The notes beneath the pieces are model-generated. The model was not told the origin of the DNA. It saw only the letters and a program-made list of their open reading frames with translations, and made no database searches. DNA of 64,000 nt from Eleginops maclovinus. Taxonomy: Eukaryota > Chordata > Actinopteri > Perciformes > Eleginopidae. The stretch covers positions 5,293,021 through 5,357,020 of the forward strand of contig NC_086368.1 in NCBI RefSeq assembly GCF_036324505.1, read 5' to 3'. Positions 1-12,726 of this stretch are shown in pieces (positions within the stretch are counted from its first letter, which is position 1; every line of letters begins with the position of its first letter). Position numbers and translations under genes: made by a program.

Positions 1-1
1 T

Positions 2-719
2 CCAAGAAAATGCAAGCTTGGACTGGAGGAAGCTGAATACCTGGGCTTCACTATTGGGCATGGCATTGTGAGACCACAGGAGAGAAAGATTCAGGTGATC
101 CAGGACTGGCCACGGCCATCAATAAAGGCACAGGTGAAAACATTCTTGGGTCTAAATTCGTACTATTGCCACTTCATCCCAAACTTCTCCACAGTAGCCT
201 CTCCCCTTACAGACCTGACAAGGGACTCACAGCCGCTAATAGTCAAGTGGACGGAAGACGCTGAACACGCCTTCGAGGGGCTAAAGAGGGCTCTCTGTGC
301 ACGGCAGGTGTTGGTGACCCCAGACTTCAGCCGGGGGATGATTGTTCAGACAGATGCGTCCGAGGTGGGCATAGGAGCAGTACTGTCCCAGGAGGTTCGG
401 GGTGAGGAACATCCTCTCATGTACATCAGCCGGAAGCTAAACACGAGGGAACAAAGGTATGCTACTGTGGAGAAAGAAGGCCTACCAATAATGTGGGAGC
501 TGGAGCGCCTCTGTTATAACCTCTTGGGATGCCACTTCACTCGGGTAATAGATCATGCCCCATTGATCTAGATGGCAAAAAAAAAAAAGTGGCAAATGCT
601 AGAGAACTTTTCAATCATCCACAGACCTGGAGCCAAGCATGGGAATACAGATGCCCTGTTCATAGAGACGCCCTTTTGGACCATGGTCGCCTCTCCTTGG
701 CCAGAACTGAAGAGGGGGG
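2..719 (+). pseudogene. Ty3/gypsy pol remnant: end of reverse transcriptase and RNase H
   Basis: A frame open from base 2 to the stop at 569-571 encodes the end of a Ty3/gypsy reverse transcriptase (EAEYLGFTIG, then FLGLNSYYCHFIPNFS) followed by RNase H. The RNase H shows the DASEVGIGAVLSQ block with its catalytic aspartate, and YATVEKEGLPIMWELER. Such enzymes copy the retrotransposon RNA in cytoplasmic particles. After DHAPLI the frame stops beside an A-run near 576. Homology resumes in another frame at about 610-650 (a HRPGAKHGNTDAL-like block, typical just after RNase H). Integrase, which should follow, is missing: the frame runs straight into a purine tract and an LTR. The 5' part lies outside the window. 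Family assignment is firm; the exact lineage is not. Confidence 0.9.
705..719 (+). other. Polypurine tract of the Ty3/gypsy remnant
   Basis: A purine-rich run ending in six or more G residues lies directly against the TGTAA start of the downstream LTR. This is the expected position of the plus-strand primer of an LTR retrotransposon, so it marks the LTR edge. Confidence 0.75.
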
Positions 720-1016
720 TGTAAAGGGCTGAGAGGCAGGGTAGTTGGAGGCATCTACATCCCTAACAGGTGGCTCTTCCCTCTCCCAATCAGCAGTATT
801 GGTGAGCACACGTTAGTGTTGGCACACGGAGGGAGCAGGAAGCACCATCTCCAAGAACAAGTTTGGAGAACTGGTTAGTCGGCCCAGCTACCTTAGCCTT
901 GGTTTTGAAAGATATTTTTGAGTTGAGTAAAAATAAAGCCTTTTTTGATTCAATCACTGCCTCTGTTTTGATTGCTGCGCTACCACTTTCCTCTTTGGCG
1001 GCCCAGTCCTGTTACA
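720..1016 (+). repeat. 3' LTR of the Ty3/gypsy remnant
   Basis: This 297 bp segment starts TGTAA and ends TTACA, giving the TG..CA ends and short inverted terminus of an LTR. It directly follows a polypurine tract and carries an AATAAA polyadenylation signal at about 930-936. The 5' LTR lies outside the window, so no LTR pair can be compared. Boundaries are inferred from the termini and the purine tract. Confidence 0.75.
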
Positions 1017-1113
1017 GTAAGTTACGTAGTTTTTTCTATGGTGCAATATGCTCTATAACTGCTATAATATAGTTGATACAGTCATACATGCATATTTTAT
1101 ATTCCAGATTAAG

Positions 1114-1642
1114 TTAAAGAGGATAATGTTCTGCTCACTTTCAGATTCATATCTGTATTTTGTGTCTCTGCTGTGACATGTCTCCATGCTTTAATGTCAA
1201 AAAGCTCTTTATTTTTCTCATACTGCCTGTGGTGCAGCACCTCTTTTTCCCCCCTGGCTGAAACCAAAGCCCAGCCTGCTCTGAGTGGTTGGCTGGCCTG
1301 CCCTGTTGTGATTAGTCTACCACTTGAGGTACCGCACCTTTGCCTATTACGCACAAATGTGTGGGAGCCCTAGCCATTAGAAGTGCGAGTGTTACATAGT
1401 GATGTCACCTTGTCCCGGAGGAAAACAAAGGAAGTGGGTGGGATGTTGACGCTTGTTTCGTAGTAACAAAATTAAAAAGTGTTACAAAGTGGTGCAATTG
1501 TGATGTCATTATGGATGTAAGAAAAAGGAGTCCAATGGAGGTGTTTCAGGCAGGGGGGGAGGGTTTGAGATTTTAGCCTTTGCAGACATGCACACAGACC
1601 TATATATAACACACTGCAGGAAAGGGAAAAGCCCAAAAAGCA
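1114..1642 (+). repeat. Dispersed repeat family A, copy 1
   Basis: This segment matches 12727-13140 on the same strand and 5461-5729 on the opposite strand. Shared blocks include the CATGTCTCCATGCTTTAATG region, CTCTTTATTTTTCTCATACT, the GCAGCACCTCTTTT block, and a 3' end with CACTGCAGGAAAGGGAAAA. It starts near TTAAAGAGG. No coding capacity is visible. It is probably a non-autonomous transposon or SINE-like repeat; I cannot place it in a named family. Confidence 0.7.
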
Positions 1643-1809
1643 AAAAAGAATAAAATATAATATTAAGACAACATATTTCAAAAGGCAAAAACACAAGATT
1701 ATTTAATTGTTTTCTTGTCATGTCACATTTGTGATAAATCAAGCATTTTATATCTGTGTCATTTAGGGGGGGCACTCTCCTGTGAGCCCAGACACACTGA
1801 GAGACAGGG

Positions 1810-1940
<131 letters not shown>

Positions 1941-2027
1941 TGGGGCTATAACAGTGTGTCCTTCCAGATCCAGACAGGACACAGTCCGGCCAAAGTCACC
2001 TCCTCATGACAAACAGCTTTCAGAGAG

Positions 2028-2158
<131 letters not shown>

Positions 2159-2924
2159 CACTTATGGTAGGGTTTTTCGTGAGCTGGCATCTCTAAGGAA
2201 GATCCAAAAGGCTGCAATCACAGTTAAACCTGAACACACAATCAGGAGAAAAGAAAATGAAAGCAAATATTATAAACAGTTTTGCAGCATGCGGCACCCC
2301 CCTCAAATATTGACTCACAGAAACATTTTTCTGGGACTTTTAATTTATACAGAAGAGGATGTGTTCTGCGAGTCTGAATTCCATCACGTGAGTTCTCAAG
2401 TGAATTGCTGCAGATATGTAGCCCCCCCCACTCCTTCTCCCAGCCCCAGTGCAGTTTATGGCCTCTGCTCCTCTGTCTCTATGTTGATGTGTGGAATGAG
2501 TTTATCCATATTTAATGATCTTCCTAATGAAGCTCTCACCTCGTGCTTGCCTGTTCTCCATTTTCCTATCCGGCCTCTTAGCATGGACATGTTATCCAAC
2601 AAAACACACATCGGGGACATAGAGGAAGAAACTATCATCAGGTGTAAATGCTGCGTAAGTTGATATTTAAACGCTACCGAGGTGCGTTTCTTGCTTTTGT
2701 GTGCCTTTGAATGCCCGAGTGTACTAGAGAGTGTTTGTTTTTGTGTGCATGTGGCAACTTGGGAGAGGGCCCGTTACTCCAGGCTAAATGATTAAAGGGC
2801 CCCCGTGGTGCCTGTTGAGATGCCCGATGAGAATGATTGTTTCCTGGCTCAGATGATGGCGTCCTTTAGGCGGTAGGCTTGGTGACAATGATCTATTAAA
2901 ATGGTAGAGGCCTGTCCCTGCGGC

Positions 2925-2926
<2 letters not shown>
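2159..2926. other. Unassigned non-coding spacer
   Basis: No gene, transposon end or tandem repeat is recognisable. The stretch of long reading frame between 2160 and 2663 continues from the TG repeat and has no protein-like composition. Confidence 0.5.
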
Positions 2927-3001
<75 letters not shown>

Positions 3002-3052
3002 CAGTATTACAGATACATACACACACACACACACGCACAGTCAGTATTACAG

Positions 3053-3092
<40 letters not shown>
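2927..3092 (+). repeat. Interrupted (AC)n microsatellite with duplicated linker
   Basis: Three AC runs (2927-2999, about 3018-3034 and 3055-3092) are separated by two copies of the same linker, CAGTCAGTATTACAGATACA, at 2998-3017 and 3038-3057. The array has therefore grown by duplication of a block larger than the dinucleotide. Confidence 0.95.
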
Positions 3093-3099
<7 letters not shown>

Positions 3100-3208
3100 C
3101 AAACACAGTTAGAACACACACACTGATAAAATCGGACACACAAATAAAATACACACTAAGTCTAATTGTGACACTCTCACGCTTGTTTACTCACACTAGA
3201 TGTCAGTT

Positions 3209-3211
<3 letters not shown>

Positions 3212-3298
<87 letters not shown>
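3212..3298 (+). repeat. (AC)n microsatellite
   Basis: An 87 bp uninterrupted AC run. It is the fourth long dinucleotide array within 1.5 kb. Confidence 0.98.
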
Positions 3299-3300
<2 letters not shown>

Positions 3301-3623
3301 CACTTCACTCATCCATTATTTAAGATGGAGGACTCCCATGGAGCGGTGCAGAGGTTTGGGGCAGAGTCACTGGGAATGAGCGCTCTAATTAGAACGGAGA
3401 GGAGAGAGCTCTGCTTACAAGGAAAAACGGCTTAGAGAAGTTGAGGGCTGTGAATGACTTGGCTAGGGGACGCGAAAAAAAAAAGTCAGAATAACAAAAA
3501 ATAGCTTTGAGGGGAGAATGTGAGGAGAGACCAGATAAAAACATCTACATTTGAATTATGTTTATATATGAGGCTACTTTCTCTATACGAAAAGCCACGC
3601 CCCTTTTTGGGTGAAAACACTAG
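3299..3623. other. Unassigned spacer
   Basis: I see no gene or repeat boundary here, only mixed sequence leading up to the target-site duplication of the next element. Confidence 0.5.
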
Positions 3624-3631
3624 CTGTCATT

Positions 3632-4366
3632 TAGAGATGGATTTCATGATTCTTTTCCAGGATTCAGGTCACGTTGGTCAGTTCGCCAAGAAGAATCGTT
3701 CAGAATAGTTCGTTTGTTCGTTCGTTCAGTCATGTTTCCGGTACAACGTCATTCAGCGGGGAATCATGGAATGCACGGTTTCAGCTCCTCGTTCGCAAAC
3801 GATCTTGGAAACAGTCAACACAACACCGTAGTTCAAGGCAAATACATAGCTGCAACTTCATGATTATGTGTACTTTAGACAACACAACAGTGGCTAATGT
3901 GTATATTCACCTTGACGTTTACTGAAGGTAAATACTAATAGAGTAGGCCTATACTACGGCTTGATCCGCGAATTTACTGTCTAACTTTTTTTGTTCTCTC
4001 AGCAAGGGCTGCTAAATAAAGAAATAACGATATGCCGACAAACATGTTTAAAAGCTTGGCAGAAAGATTATATTGATGAAAAGGTTTCAAGTCCCCATTT
4101 AGCTTACTAGGCTCACGCTACTGACTGGCTGACTGACTGACTGAACCAGAACAGAGAGGAATAAACGAGAAGCATTCCTGTCTCTCATTGGCTAAAATTC
4201 AACGAGGGCATCCTAGACTCAACAGACAACAGCATACGATTGGCACAGCGACTAGTCCGTGGGAGAACGAACAAACGAATGAGAGGAAGGTGAATCAACG
4301 AATCAGGTCAGTTCGTTCGTTTCAAAGAGTCGTTCATTCGGACTGATTAGTTTGCCAACGACCCAA
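3632..4366. mobile_element. hAT-like non-autonomous element with 8 bp target duplication
   Basis: CTGTCATT occurs at 3624-3631 and again at 4367-4374, the 8 bp duplication expected of hAT elements. The left end begins TAGAGATGG, a hAT-like start. The right end, read in reverse, is TTGGGTCGTTGGC and continues into GAACGACTC. Both ends hold subterminal TTCGTTCGTTC-type motifs in opposite orientation (3708-3728 and 4310-4340). There is no transposase. The terminal inverted repeats are imperfect, so the element is old or its left end is altered. Confidence 0.65.
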
Positions 4367-4374
4367 CTGTCATT

Positions 4375-5460
4375 TGACTGGCGGTAAATACAGATTTGGA
4401 CGTTTTGGGCAATCACATACAAAAATGTATAAAACTGCACCTTTTTTATCCAAATGGAGCTAAATTATGATGGTCAGACAGGCGAACAATTAAACAATGT
4501 TTTCGGTGTTCGGTGATCGGCATAGATTTAGGGTTTAATTTCAATCATGGAATCAGGATGTCCGGTCAGTATGCCGAGGGACAAGTAGCAGGCAGCAGGC
4601 TTACACTTAAACTGTGATTTCTAAAATAGATTGTTTCTTTTACTGTCCTTTTTTCTGTAGAGGAAGCAAAGAAATCACTAACCGGTATGGCCTTTGCGCC
4701 GTTGCCTTGTTTTGGCCTCGAAGTGGGCGGGGCCCTGAAGTGACATAGCGCTGCTCACATCAATACACAACTAATTGGTGTTTGAATAAGTTGATAGTGC
4801 AACAAAGATTTTCAGTTGAAAGTTGAACTCTCTTTCAGAAATCAAAACACTGTTGCCTCCGCTGCATCATTAAAGGGAAACCTCTCCACCCTGCGCCGCG
4901 TGAAACGCTGGCTGACCAGAACATCTGACCCGCGCACATTTTTACTTTTTCTGAAGCTTGACATGAGACTGTAATTAGCCTAAAGCACAACATCAATGCC
5001 GAGGCCCCATGAAGTTGTGTTTGCACAACTGTTCTTAAAAAATATTTAAGTATAAAAGCACATTCAGCTTTAGAGCTTTAATCATTAACTTGACATCAAA
5101 AATGAAGAGGATTTTCAATTTCTTTTAAGAACATACACTTGCTGAAAAATACATTCTGGTGTCAGTTACGGTCACAGTCAGGCATTTGTGTTCTCGTAAA
5201 GCTAAAGTAATGTCTAGAAAATGAAGAGAAATACTCTGATCTTTGAATGTCAAAGATATTTTAACACAAGCCCTTAGAACCAAAAGATAAACTACCCTTC
5301 TTTTACCTACTGAGAAGCATAACGCTTTATTTATTTGTACACTGCATATAAAGTTTTCCAGAAACTGTATGTCAATTTATTCATCTGTGTTCATGACCTC
5401 TCTGCTAACCTACATTTACACAGGGATTCTAGCCTTTGTATGGTCTCCCTGTGGTTCGCT
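4375..5460. other. Unassigned non-coding stretch
   Basis: No gene or repeat is recognised. A short GC-rich patch with a GGGCGGGGCC motif lies near 4725, but no exon can be tied to it. Confidence 0.45.
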
Positions 5461-5729
5461 GAATGAAAAACACCATTGGACTCCCTTGTATACTTCTGTA
5501 ACATGATGACATCACTATGTGGGTAGTGCTCTAAAGTATTGAATGTGATATGCTAAGGGGAAGGACATTTAGCAGGTCTGCTAACCAACCAAAGCATACT
5601 GGGCTCTGGTTTCAGACAGAGGGTGAAAAGAGGTGCTTCAGCATAGATATAATGAGAAAAATAAAGAGCTTTTTGAACATTAAAGCAAAAAATACAAATA
5701 TGAACATGACTATTATAAGTCCTCTTTAA
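5461..5729 (-). repeat. Dispersed repeat family A, copy 3 (inverted)
   Basis: The reverse complement matches copy 1 (1114-1642) and copy 2 (12727-13140) over the CTCTTTATTTTTCTCAT, GCACCTCTTTTCACCCTC and GTGATGTCATCATGTTACAG blocks, and ends at a TTAAAGAGG-like terminus (5721-5729). It lacks the 3' GGAAAGGGAAAA end of the other copies. Confidence 0.65.
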
Positions 5730-6898
5730 GTCAAATGTCTAATTGAATGTGCTAACATACAGTGGAAATGTTCTAGATTACAGTATCTTTCTGTTGATTC
5801 TCATCAAGTGCAATTGCAATTATTCTGCACTTTGCACACAGTAGCCTTGGGATATAATCGTTCTAAGCTCTTGAGGGAAGGTCCGAGTACTTTATAGGTT
5901 GTCAAACAAAGTGGCCTCAGCTGCAAATAAAAAAAGAATATGTTCCTAGCTTTATCTGTCGATGCTGAAAATCAGTCAAAATTGATGATGCAGGAATAAA
6001 CTATATATTTACATCATAATTTATGTTGAGCACCATTCATAGCATTGTATTAATCGAAATGGCCAGGGTTATGTATATGTAATAGACACTTCTCCACACA
6101 TTTGGAACGTTGTACAGACAGAAATCTTGTGTCAAATAAAACTGCACAAAATGAGTCTGTCAGTCGGTTCAACAGTATAGCGGAAATCCCTTTCAGTGTA
6201 TATGTCTAGGGTTTTAAAGTTTTACAGCAGGTACATGTTCCAGGTTTTTTTTTTTAAGATTGTTTTTGTTTTACAGTTCTTGTTTTTATTCTTTTGCTGT
6301 ACCTCACTCACTAGAGGTTCTCATTCACTAAGAGATGCCATGCTTGCAAGCATAAAACAATCTTCAACACAAATGTGATATAAATATTTTATTTTTGTTG
6401 CCTTATTATCACTCGCTGGACAATTTTAAGTTGCTACAACATTTTGACCCCCCTATAGTGGACCTTACCATTTCTTAACCTTGACGTTAGTTGAACGTCT
6501 CTTCTGCCTACCTCATTCGAATCATTGCAGTGGCACACTCTCTCAGTAAATTCTAAGCTCAAGGGCGTCACACAAGTCATTGGACATACTGTAGGTTAAA
6601 GTTAGTATCACATTTAGCTGTTGACCCCTAACAATAAAGTTGTCGTGCTCCATAATGGATTTGATTCATCATCATCTACTAAAGACTGCAGACATAAGAT
6701 TAAACAAGCAAGATACAGTCAGACATCACTCTTCTTAACCCAGCCGATAGCCGTGGTATAAAAAAAACACTCTGCCATGTATACAACAGTTAAAAGTCTG
6801 TTGTTCATCGATTACCTCCTGAAGCGTAGTACTTACAATTCATTTACTTTTTGGGGTGTAAAACCCAGTTTCTTTCGTGACTGTTCATTTCATTGTTA
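5730..6898. other. Unassigned AT-rich stretch
   Basis: AT-rich sequence without coding signals. I recognise no element here. Confidence 0.45.
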
Positions 6899-7010
6899 AT
6901 TTATAGCACCTTTCAACACTAGGCAATTCAAAGTTCTTTACAAAAAACAGCAACATAAGGAGCATAAGAAATACTGCAACAGAATCACATTAAAAAAATG
7001 ACATTTAAAA
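6899..7010. repeat. Possible teleost interspersed repeat fragment
   Basis: TTATAGCACCTTTCA followed by an AAAGTTCTTTACA-like block resembles a motif I know from many teleost interspersed repeats (ATTTATATAGCGCCTTTC ... AAGTGCTTTACA). The similarity is from memory and short; the boundaries are guesses. Confidence 0.3.
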
Positions 7011-10000
7011 AGTTGTAAAATGCGAAGAGAATAAATTAAACATACAACCAGCTAACATCGAATAATACGGGTATAATTCATAATAGTTATTTGATTTAAT
7101 CAAAAGTAGCTGCAAAAAGAAAAGTCTTCAGTCTGAATTTAAAAACAGTAATAGTTGCAGCTAAAAGTTTTCTGTACGTTTTTTTTTTTTCCCAGATACA
7201 TGGAGCACAATAACTTTAAATACTAAATCATTCTCTTTTCTTTCCTCTTGTCATGGCTTTTAATTCGTAATCTTCTTGATATTTAAATATATTCATGCCT
7301 TATTCTGTCCAGTCATCTTTTGTAAAAATGGCCAAAGACTTCTGCTCAATATGCTTCAAAGTCTGTTCGGGCTTGACCTTCATTGTCACTTTTCATTGGG
7401 TTGCATCAACACATATTTACCTGAAGTGCAATATTTTGCAACTCTCTGCTTACAGCCTGAGGTTGCAAAATTGCAGGTCAGATTTCATCAAGTTTGAACC
7501 CTGCAAGATTCAAATATTAGTTTCCACCAAAGTCATATTCATGTTTTATTTGGCCCTGGCAGGCAAACATTTGCCAATGTTAATTTTTTGCATGTGTGAC
7601 TGCTCGCCCAGTCTGTAATTCAATGAGAAACTCTGGCAACATTGTGGTGTAAAATGGATAAGGGGAGCAGAGAGAATGCTGTGTTTTATCTTGCATACAT
7701 AGTGCACATAAAACACACAGACACACACACCACGGTCACTGTTGGATCGTTTATGTTTTGAGTTAACCGTAGCATGGTTTTTAGCACTAAATACTTCATT
7801 ATGTAATGTACATTTTTATTTTAAGCATGCATACATAAACACACAGTTAAATGAAGTTATTTGGTATTGATTAAAATATTACATTTCCATCCCCTAATAA
7901 ACATTGTGAACAGCTCCAAGAATGTTGAGTGGAAGCCAAGAGGAGTTTGGTAGCTGCGTACTGTCTGGCTGCAGAGTCCTTCTGGCACGAGGAGCGCTTG
8001 TTTTGTTCAGCTTCCTGCTTCCGTTTGAAGAGACAGATCTCTATGAAAACACTCCATGCACCTGCTGGAGAAGATAATGAGATAGGAGAGAGCGATGTGG
8101 ACTCCCTCGCGCATTAAAATGCTAATTTGCTTTTTATCTCCTTCTCTTATCATGATATATGTTCAGATGTTTTGGGGGATTTACGCTTAGTCTGACAGTG
8201 CTTCTCAATCTATAGGAAGGACTCTGCACTAAAGATTAATAATTAGTCAGTGCATGTGAGGAATCAAAGTAAACAAAAGACTAAGCGACAGACAGTTGTT
8301 GGAGATCGAAATGAATGGCAATAAACATCTCAGTTTTACCTGTTTTTTACATAAAACATCTCCAAACAATTGCCACTTATTACATACTACTTTACAGCAT
8401 GGAGTGTGTGTTGATACTTGTTAACTCTTAGATAATGCAGATGTGAGGAAGCTAACATGCATACAGTATCTTGCTGATATCAAGCAGAGTTGGGTTTTCC
8501 ATGGACAGTATCCTTCCATAGCATTTTAGCATGCAAGTGCTTTGTCTCAATTAGCCTGCTTATCTTCTTTCGTGAGCTATTTTGAGTGTTTAAGTGTGTC
8601 CCAATGTGAAGAATGAAAATTGCAATGCACTATGAGTACCCAGATAGAGGTACATTTTTTTAAGGGAGGAAGTCTGGACACTTCACACTCATCACTATTA
8701 CAATTATAAGTATACATGTGTTTCACTATTAAATTAAATTACCATTATATTTGTGTTAAAAAAGAAGAGACTATACATTTTGTTAGGTTAATTGAGCAGT
8801 TTGTAATGATGTGGTACAGCGAACGATAGCGTCGATAGCTAGCTAGTTAGCAATGCAAAATGGTACTTCCGGTGAGAGCACAGCAGCCATTTGTGGTGTG
8901 AAACAACACTACACAGTCAATTTTCATAGACCTTGCAAGTGTTTACAGTGTACGACATGGCAATTTACTAAGGGGAGTATCCAATTGAGACACAGCACAG
9001 TTTTGCAGGTTTTTGCCAAAAAAGAAAAGCAAAAAAATAATATTTTAAACTGTACATAGTGTTAGATGGAAAGTAAGGGGGTCATCAATGTCTGCACAAA
9101 ATAGAGGTCATCCATCGAACAATGACGGCAAATTAAACTAAGGACAAAAGAAAACAAATATTTTAAAATTGTTGACACAGTAGAGAACATTTTAAGGTTG
9201 AGACAGAATCTGTGCAGTTTACAAAGGACTGATTAAAGTCTCAGTCACAATAGAGGATATTTTTACTGAAAAAGGGGAAGAGAACTACTTTGCAGACATA
9301 TCTAAGGTTAACGTTTTCTATTCAGCTTTCTTGGTGTCTGCTCCTGATGTCTGAGCCTCACTTTGAAATGATGACCTTAGAAGCTGTAAGTGTTCATGAT
9401 TCAGGGGAACATGCTCATAATCAGTCCATGGTGTCTGCCTGCTGTCACTGTAATGATCCCTATCTGGTTTCAAGTCTTAAGACGAACCCAAGCAGAAATA
9501 TCAGGAGGGCATTTAATGAGACAGATATTACTTTCAAATTAAAACAGCAGGTTTCTTTTCCTCTCTCTTCTCACTCCTCCTTCTCTCTTATCCTTCGTCT
9601 TGTCATTCTAATTTTTTATCCCGGCCTGCATTTTTTTCTCTGGGTCGCTGTGTGTCATTTCAATTAAGTTACTGAGTAATTAAATCTCTTTTTAATGAAA
9701 GCTAACTGCCTGAGTCTGTGCATGCATCAGTGCACAAGGGCAATGTGTGTTTATATGTGTGTGTGTGTGTGTGTTTGTTTTTCTCTGTTAGTGTAGGTAG
9801 GCATGCTCAACATTTTACATTTTGGCAGTTTTGTGAGTGTGTATATATCCATCCCCATACGTTAACTGTGATCCGTCCACATGTTGTTTGAATTATTTTT
9901 TGGAAACCTGTTGATGGCAGCAGCATTGTCACAGTATACATACTCCGGAAATGTGTCTAATGATTATGGAGCCATTGTGTTGTGCAGAGGAATGAAATCA

Positions 10001-10914
10001 TTGTTTAACTGGTTTATATTGATGGAGGTCTTCAACAATGCAATAATGTGTTGTGTATCGTTCATAATCAAGATATAGAAGGCTAGTGTTACTGTAAGTC
10101 AAGGTTGGCCTTTTTTTTTTGAAGGAAATGAGTCAGGACCTTGGATGTTTGAACAATACTTGATACAGCTTTTTGGCAGTGGTTCATGAAGCTTAAAATT
10201 GAGCGACTGTTGATTGCAGAAGTATCCATATCTTGGTCCTCAGGTCATGGGCATTTGAGTTTTTCGTTAGCCCCGCCTCCAATGTGGCTCGGTCAAATGA
10301 ATGGAGAGGGAAAATAACCCTTGATTTGGCTTTCAGCACTGATAAAATAATTTTAAACCCTAATAATTACATATATTTTACATACATGTATACATATACG
10401 GGCTATGAAAGTGTCCATACTGTAGTTGTTTATCAAGCCAAAAAAATCATACTGATTTACAGACGTCTCTTTCCTATGTCAAAGAGTCAATGGGAAAAAA
10501 GTGTTTTTGGGCCAAATGATGTCGCGGAAAAGAAACAAAGGTTGTAGTTATGCTTCAACAGCTGGTGCTTTTCCTGGGGGCTTGGTCAAGAAGTTTTAGC
10601 TTTGCGTAGCACAAATAGCTGACATGGGGTAAAACTGCTAACCAACAACTGTCTCCAACTGAGTTTTTCACAGAAAGAAAAAATAAATGTGCAAGTTGTT
10701 TCTATGCACTATCTTTCTACAATTATCCGGGGTTGCTTCTCAAAGCTAGCAACCAAATAAGTGGGAATTGCGACACATTTACCTCAAAGTCAGACATTTT
10801 TTTAAAGTTTCCTTTCATGGAAAAAAGTCAGGTATACCAGTGGTTTTATTAGACTCAGTGTTGACACCTTTCCTCAATATAATCCGAGAAAAGAATCCCA
10901 ATATCGAGATCATA
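7011..10914. other. Long unassigned non-coding region
   Basis: About 3.9 kb with no supported gene. It contains a short (TG)n run at about 9757-9774, pyrimidine-rich DNA at 9555-9640 and AT-rich blocks. Open frames in it are short, overlap at random and have no recognisable domains. At 9583-9603 it shares 21 consecutive bases with the left boundary of the piggyBac element at 30 kb. Confidence 0.45.
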
Positions 10915-10922
10915 GTTTTGAC

Positions 10923-11804
10923 CAGTGTTGGGTGTAATGCGTTACAAAAGTAACAGAGTTACAGTAATGTATTACTTTTTGCTGTAAGGCAGTAATATAA
11001 CGCATTACTTGTGGGTAATATTATACCTGTTACAATTCTCAGTAACGCAGTTACAACACATTTCAACCCGAAATGATGTGGTGTTTTTTTTCTAAGAATT
11101 CACAAACATCGCAAGACATTCCGACACCAGAGAAACAATTGTGAATAGTAACTCAGTAAGACTGTTTACTATTGGTTAAGAGGGCTGCAGAAACAGATTT
11201 GCGATTGAGAGCTGCAGGCTCGGAGAAAAGAACAGAGAGACACAGGAGTGCACGCAGGCCAAAGCAACAGTAGGTAACTTTATGTTGGTATGCTGCTTGA
11301 ACCCAGAGAAGTTCAGAGACTCGTGGCAGAGTGTTAAAGATATGCAGACTCTGTCCTCTGTGGAATCGCCGGCTTTTAGAAAGCTTGTCAGCCAAATCCC
11401 CGTTAACACACCAATGACATGGTGAGCTAACGCTGCCATAGAGACGCGTTCATATACAGCAGGTCACAGGACTGTGCAGAGGCTCCTCTAACATGTTATT
11501 AATAACACACAGAGACGTAATGTTACCTGTATCACATATTATTCAGCACACTTAAACGGAACATGCATTTAATTCAAGCATACTGCCATAGATAGCTTTA
11601 ATTATTGAGCTGCAATAAACTACATTTTAGCATTTAAATACTTTTGTGGTTATTTTTGGTGAAAGTAACTCAAAGTAACGCAAAAGTAATGTAACACATT
11701 ACATTTCAGAGACAGTAATAATGTAATGTAACTTATTACTTTAAAAAGACAGTAATAAGTAATATGTACTGTATTACATTTTGGAAGTAACTTGCCCATC
11801 ACTG
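10923..11804. mobile_element. hAT-like non-autonomous element with near-perfect 8 bp duplication
   Basis: The left end starts CAGTGTTGGG and the right end finishes CCCATCACTG, forming imperfect terminal inverted repeats. The flanks are GTTTTGAC (10915-10922) and GTTTTGAT (11805-11812), 7 of 8 bases identical, as expected for a hAT target duplication. Both ends hold many AGTAAC/GTTACT and TGTAAT motifs in inverted orientation (10940-11060 and 11665-11795), typical subterminal repeats. The 882 bp contain no transposase. Confidence 0.85.
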
Positions 11805-11812
11805 GTTTTGAT

Positions 11813-12726
11813 AATGTCACATCATGCCTGAAGATTTAGACGAATGAGGTTTATTATGCAAATAAGATAAAATAGGTACAATTGTATTTATCGCTCCCTT
11901 ATCTGTTTTATTATTGTCACATTTAAAATCTATTACAGGGTTTAATTGGACTGGGACATTAGTTGTCGCTCCTTAAAGTGTCATTACTGCCAAACTGCTA
12001 CAGTATTAGACGCAGGCAGGACAGAAGCTTTGCCTTAGTATTTTGGCATCCTTTTTAACAGAAAATGAAACATAAATTAACACATAACAAGACAAAAAAC
12101 TTCCTTTGTGATCAGCTAGTGAACAAAATGAAAAAAACAAAAGACTCTGATGACTTCAAGGACATTAGGTTTGCTGTGCAGTCCATAAGAAAACTGAAAA
12201 AAGGTAAATTAATAGCACATCTGCTCATTGAGATAAAAAAAACAAAAAACATGCCAAGCAGCATAACAGGCCTGAGATATTCTCACAGCAACACTGTGGT
12301 TGTAAAAACCAACATTACCTGAAGTGACTCTGGATGTTTGCTGTGTAGTCTGATTCTGCAAATTATCGCTCAAGACCAGAGACATCAGTGAAGGGACACC
12401 CTGTGGTTTCAGAACCGTAAAAATAACAAGTTGCACCGTGGTGGCTTTTTTGTTAAAGTTTCTCAAGAACTACAAATCACATCATGATGCCACATGGGCT
12501 GGCTTCTACGAGTAAACAGCAGGTCTGCTGCAACTGTCACATCTTGTAAATCAAGGCTGAACACTTTTTGTTTTCGACGCTCCTTTCTATTAAATCAAAA
12601 TAACTATTCATGTGTTACACTGCACTGAACTTCTATTGTTGTGCTTTTTACATCTCTTATTATATTTTAGTAAAACAAAATACGTCCACTCTCCCGCCTT
12701 GCCCTATACTGTATGTTGATTTTTTA
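11813..12726. other. Unassigned non-coding stretch
   Basis: No gene or repeat is recognised. The lysine-rich frame at 12065-12322 is an AT-rich artefact with no domain. Confidence 0.45.
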
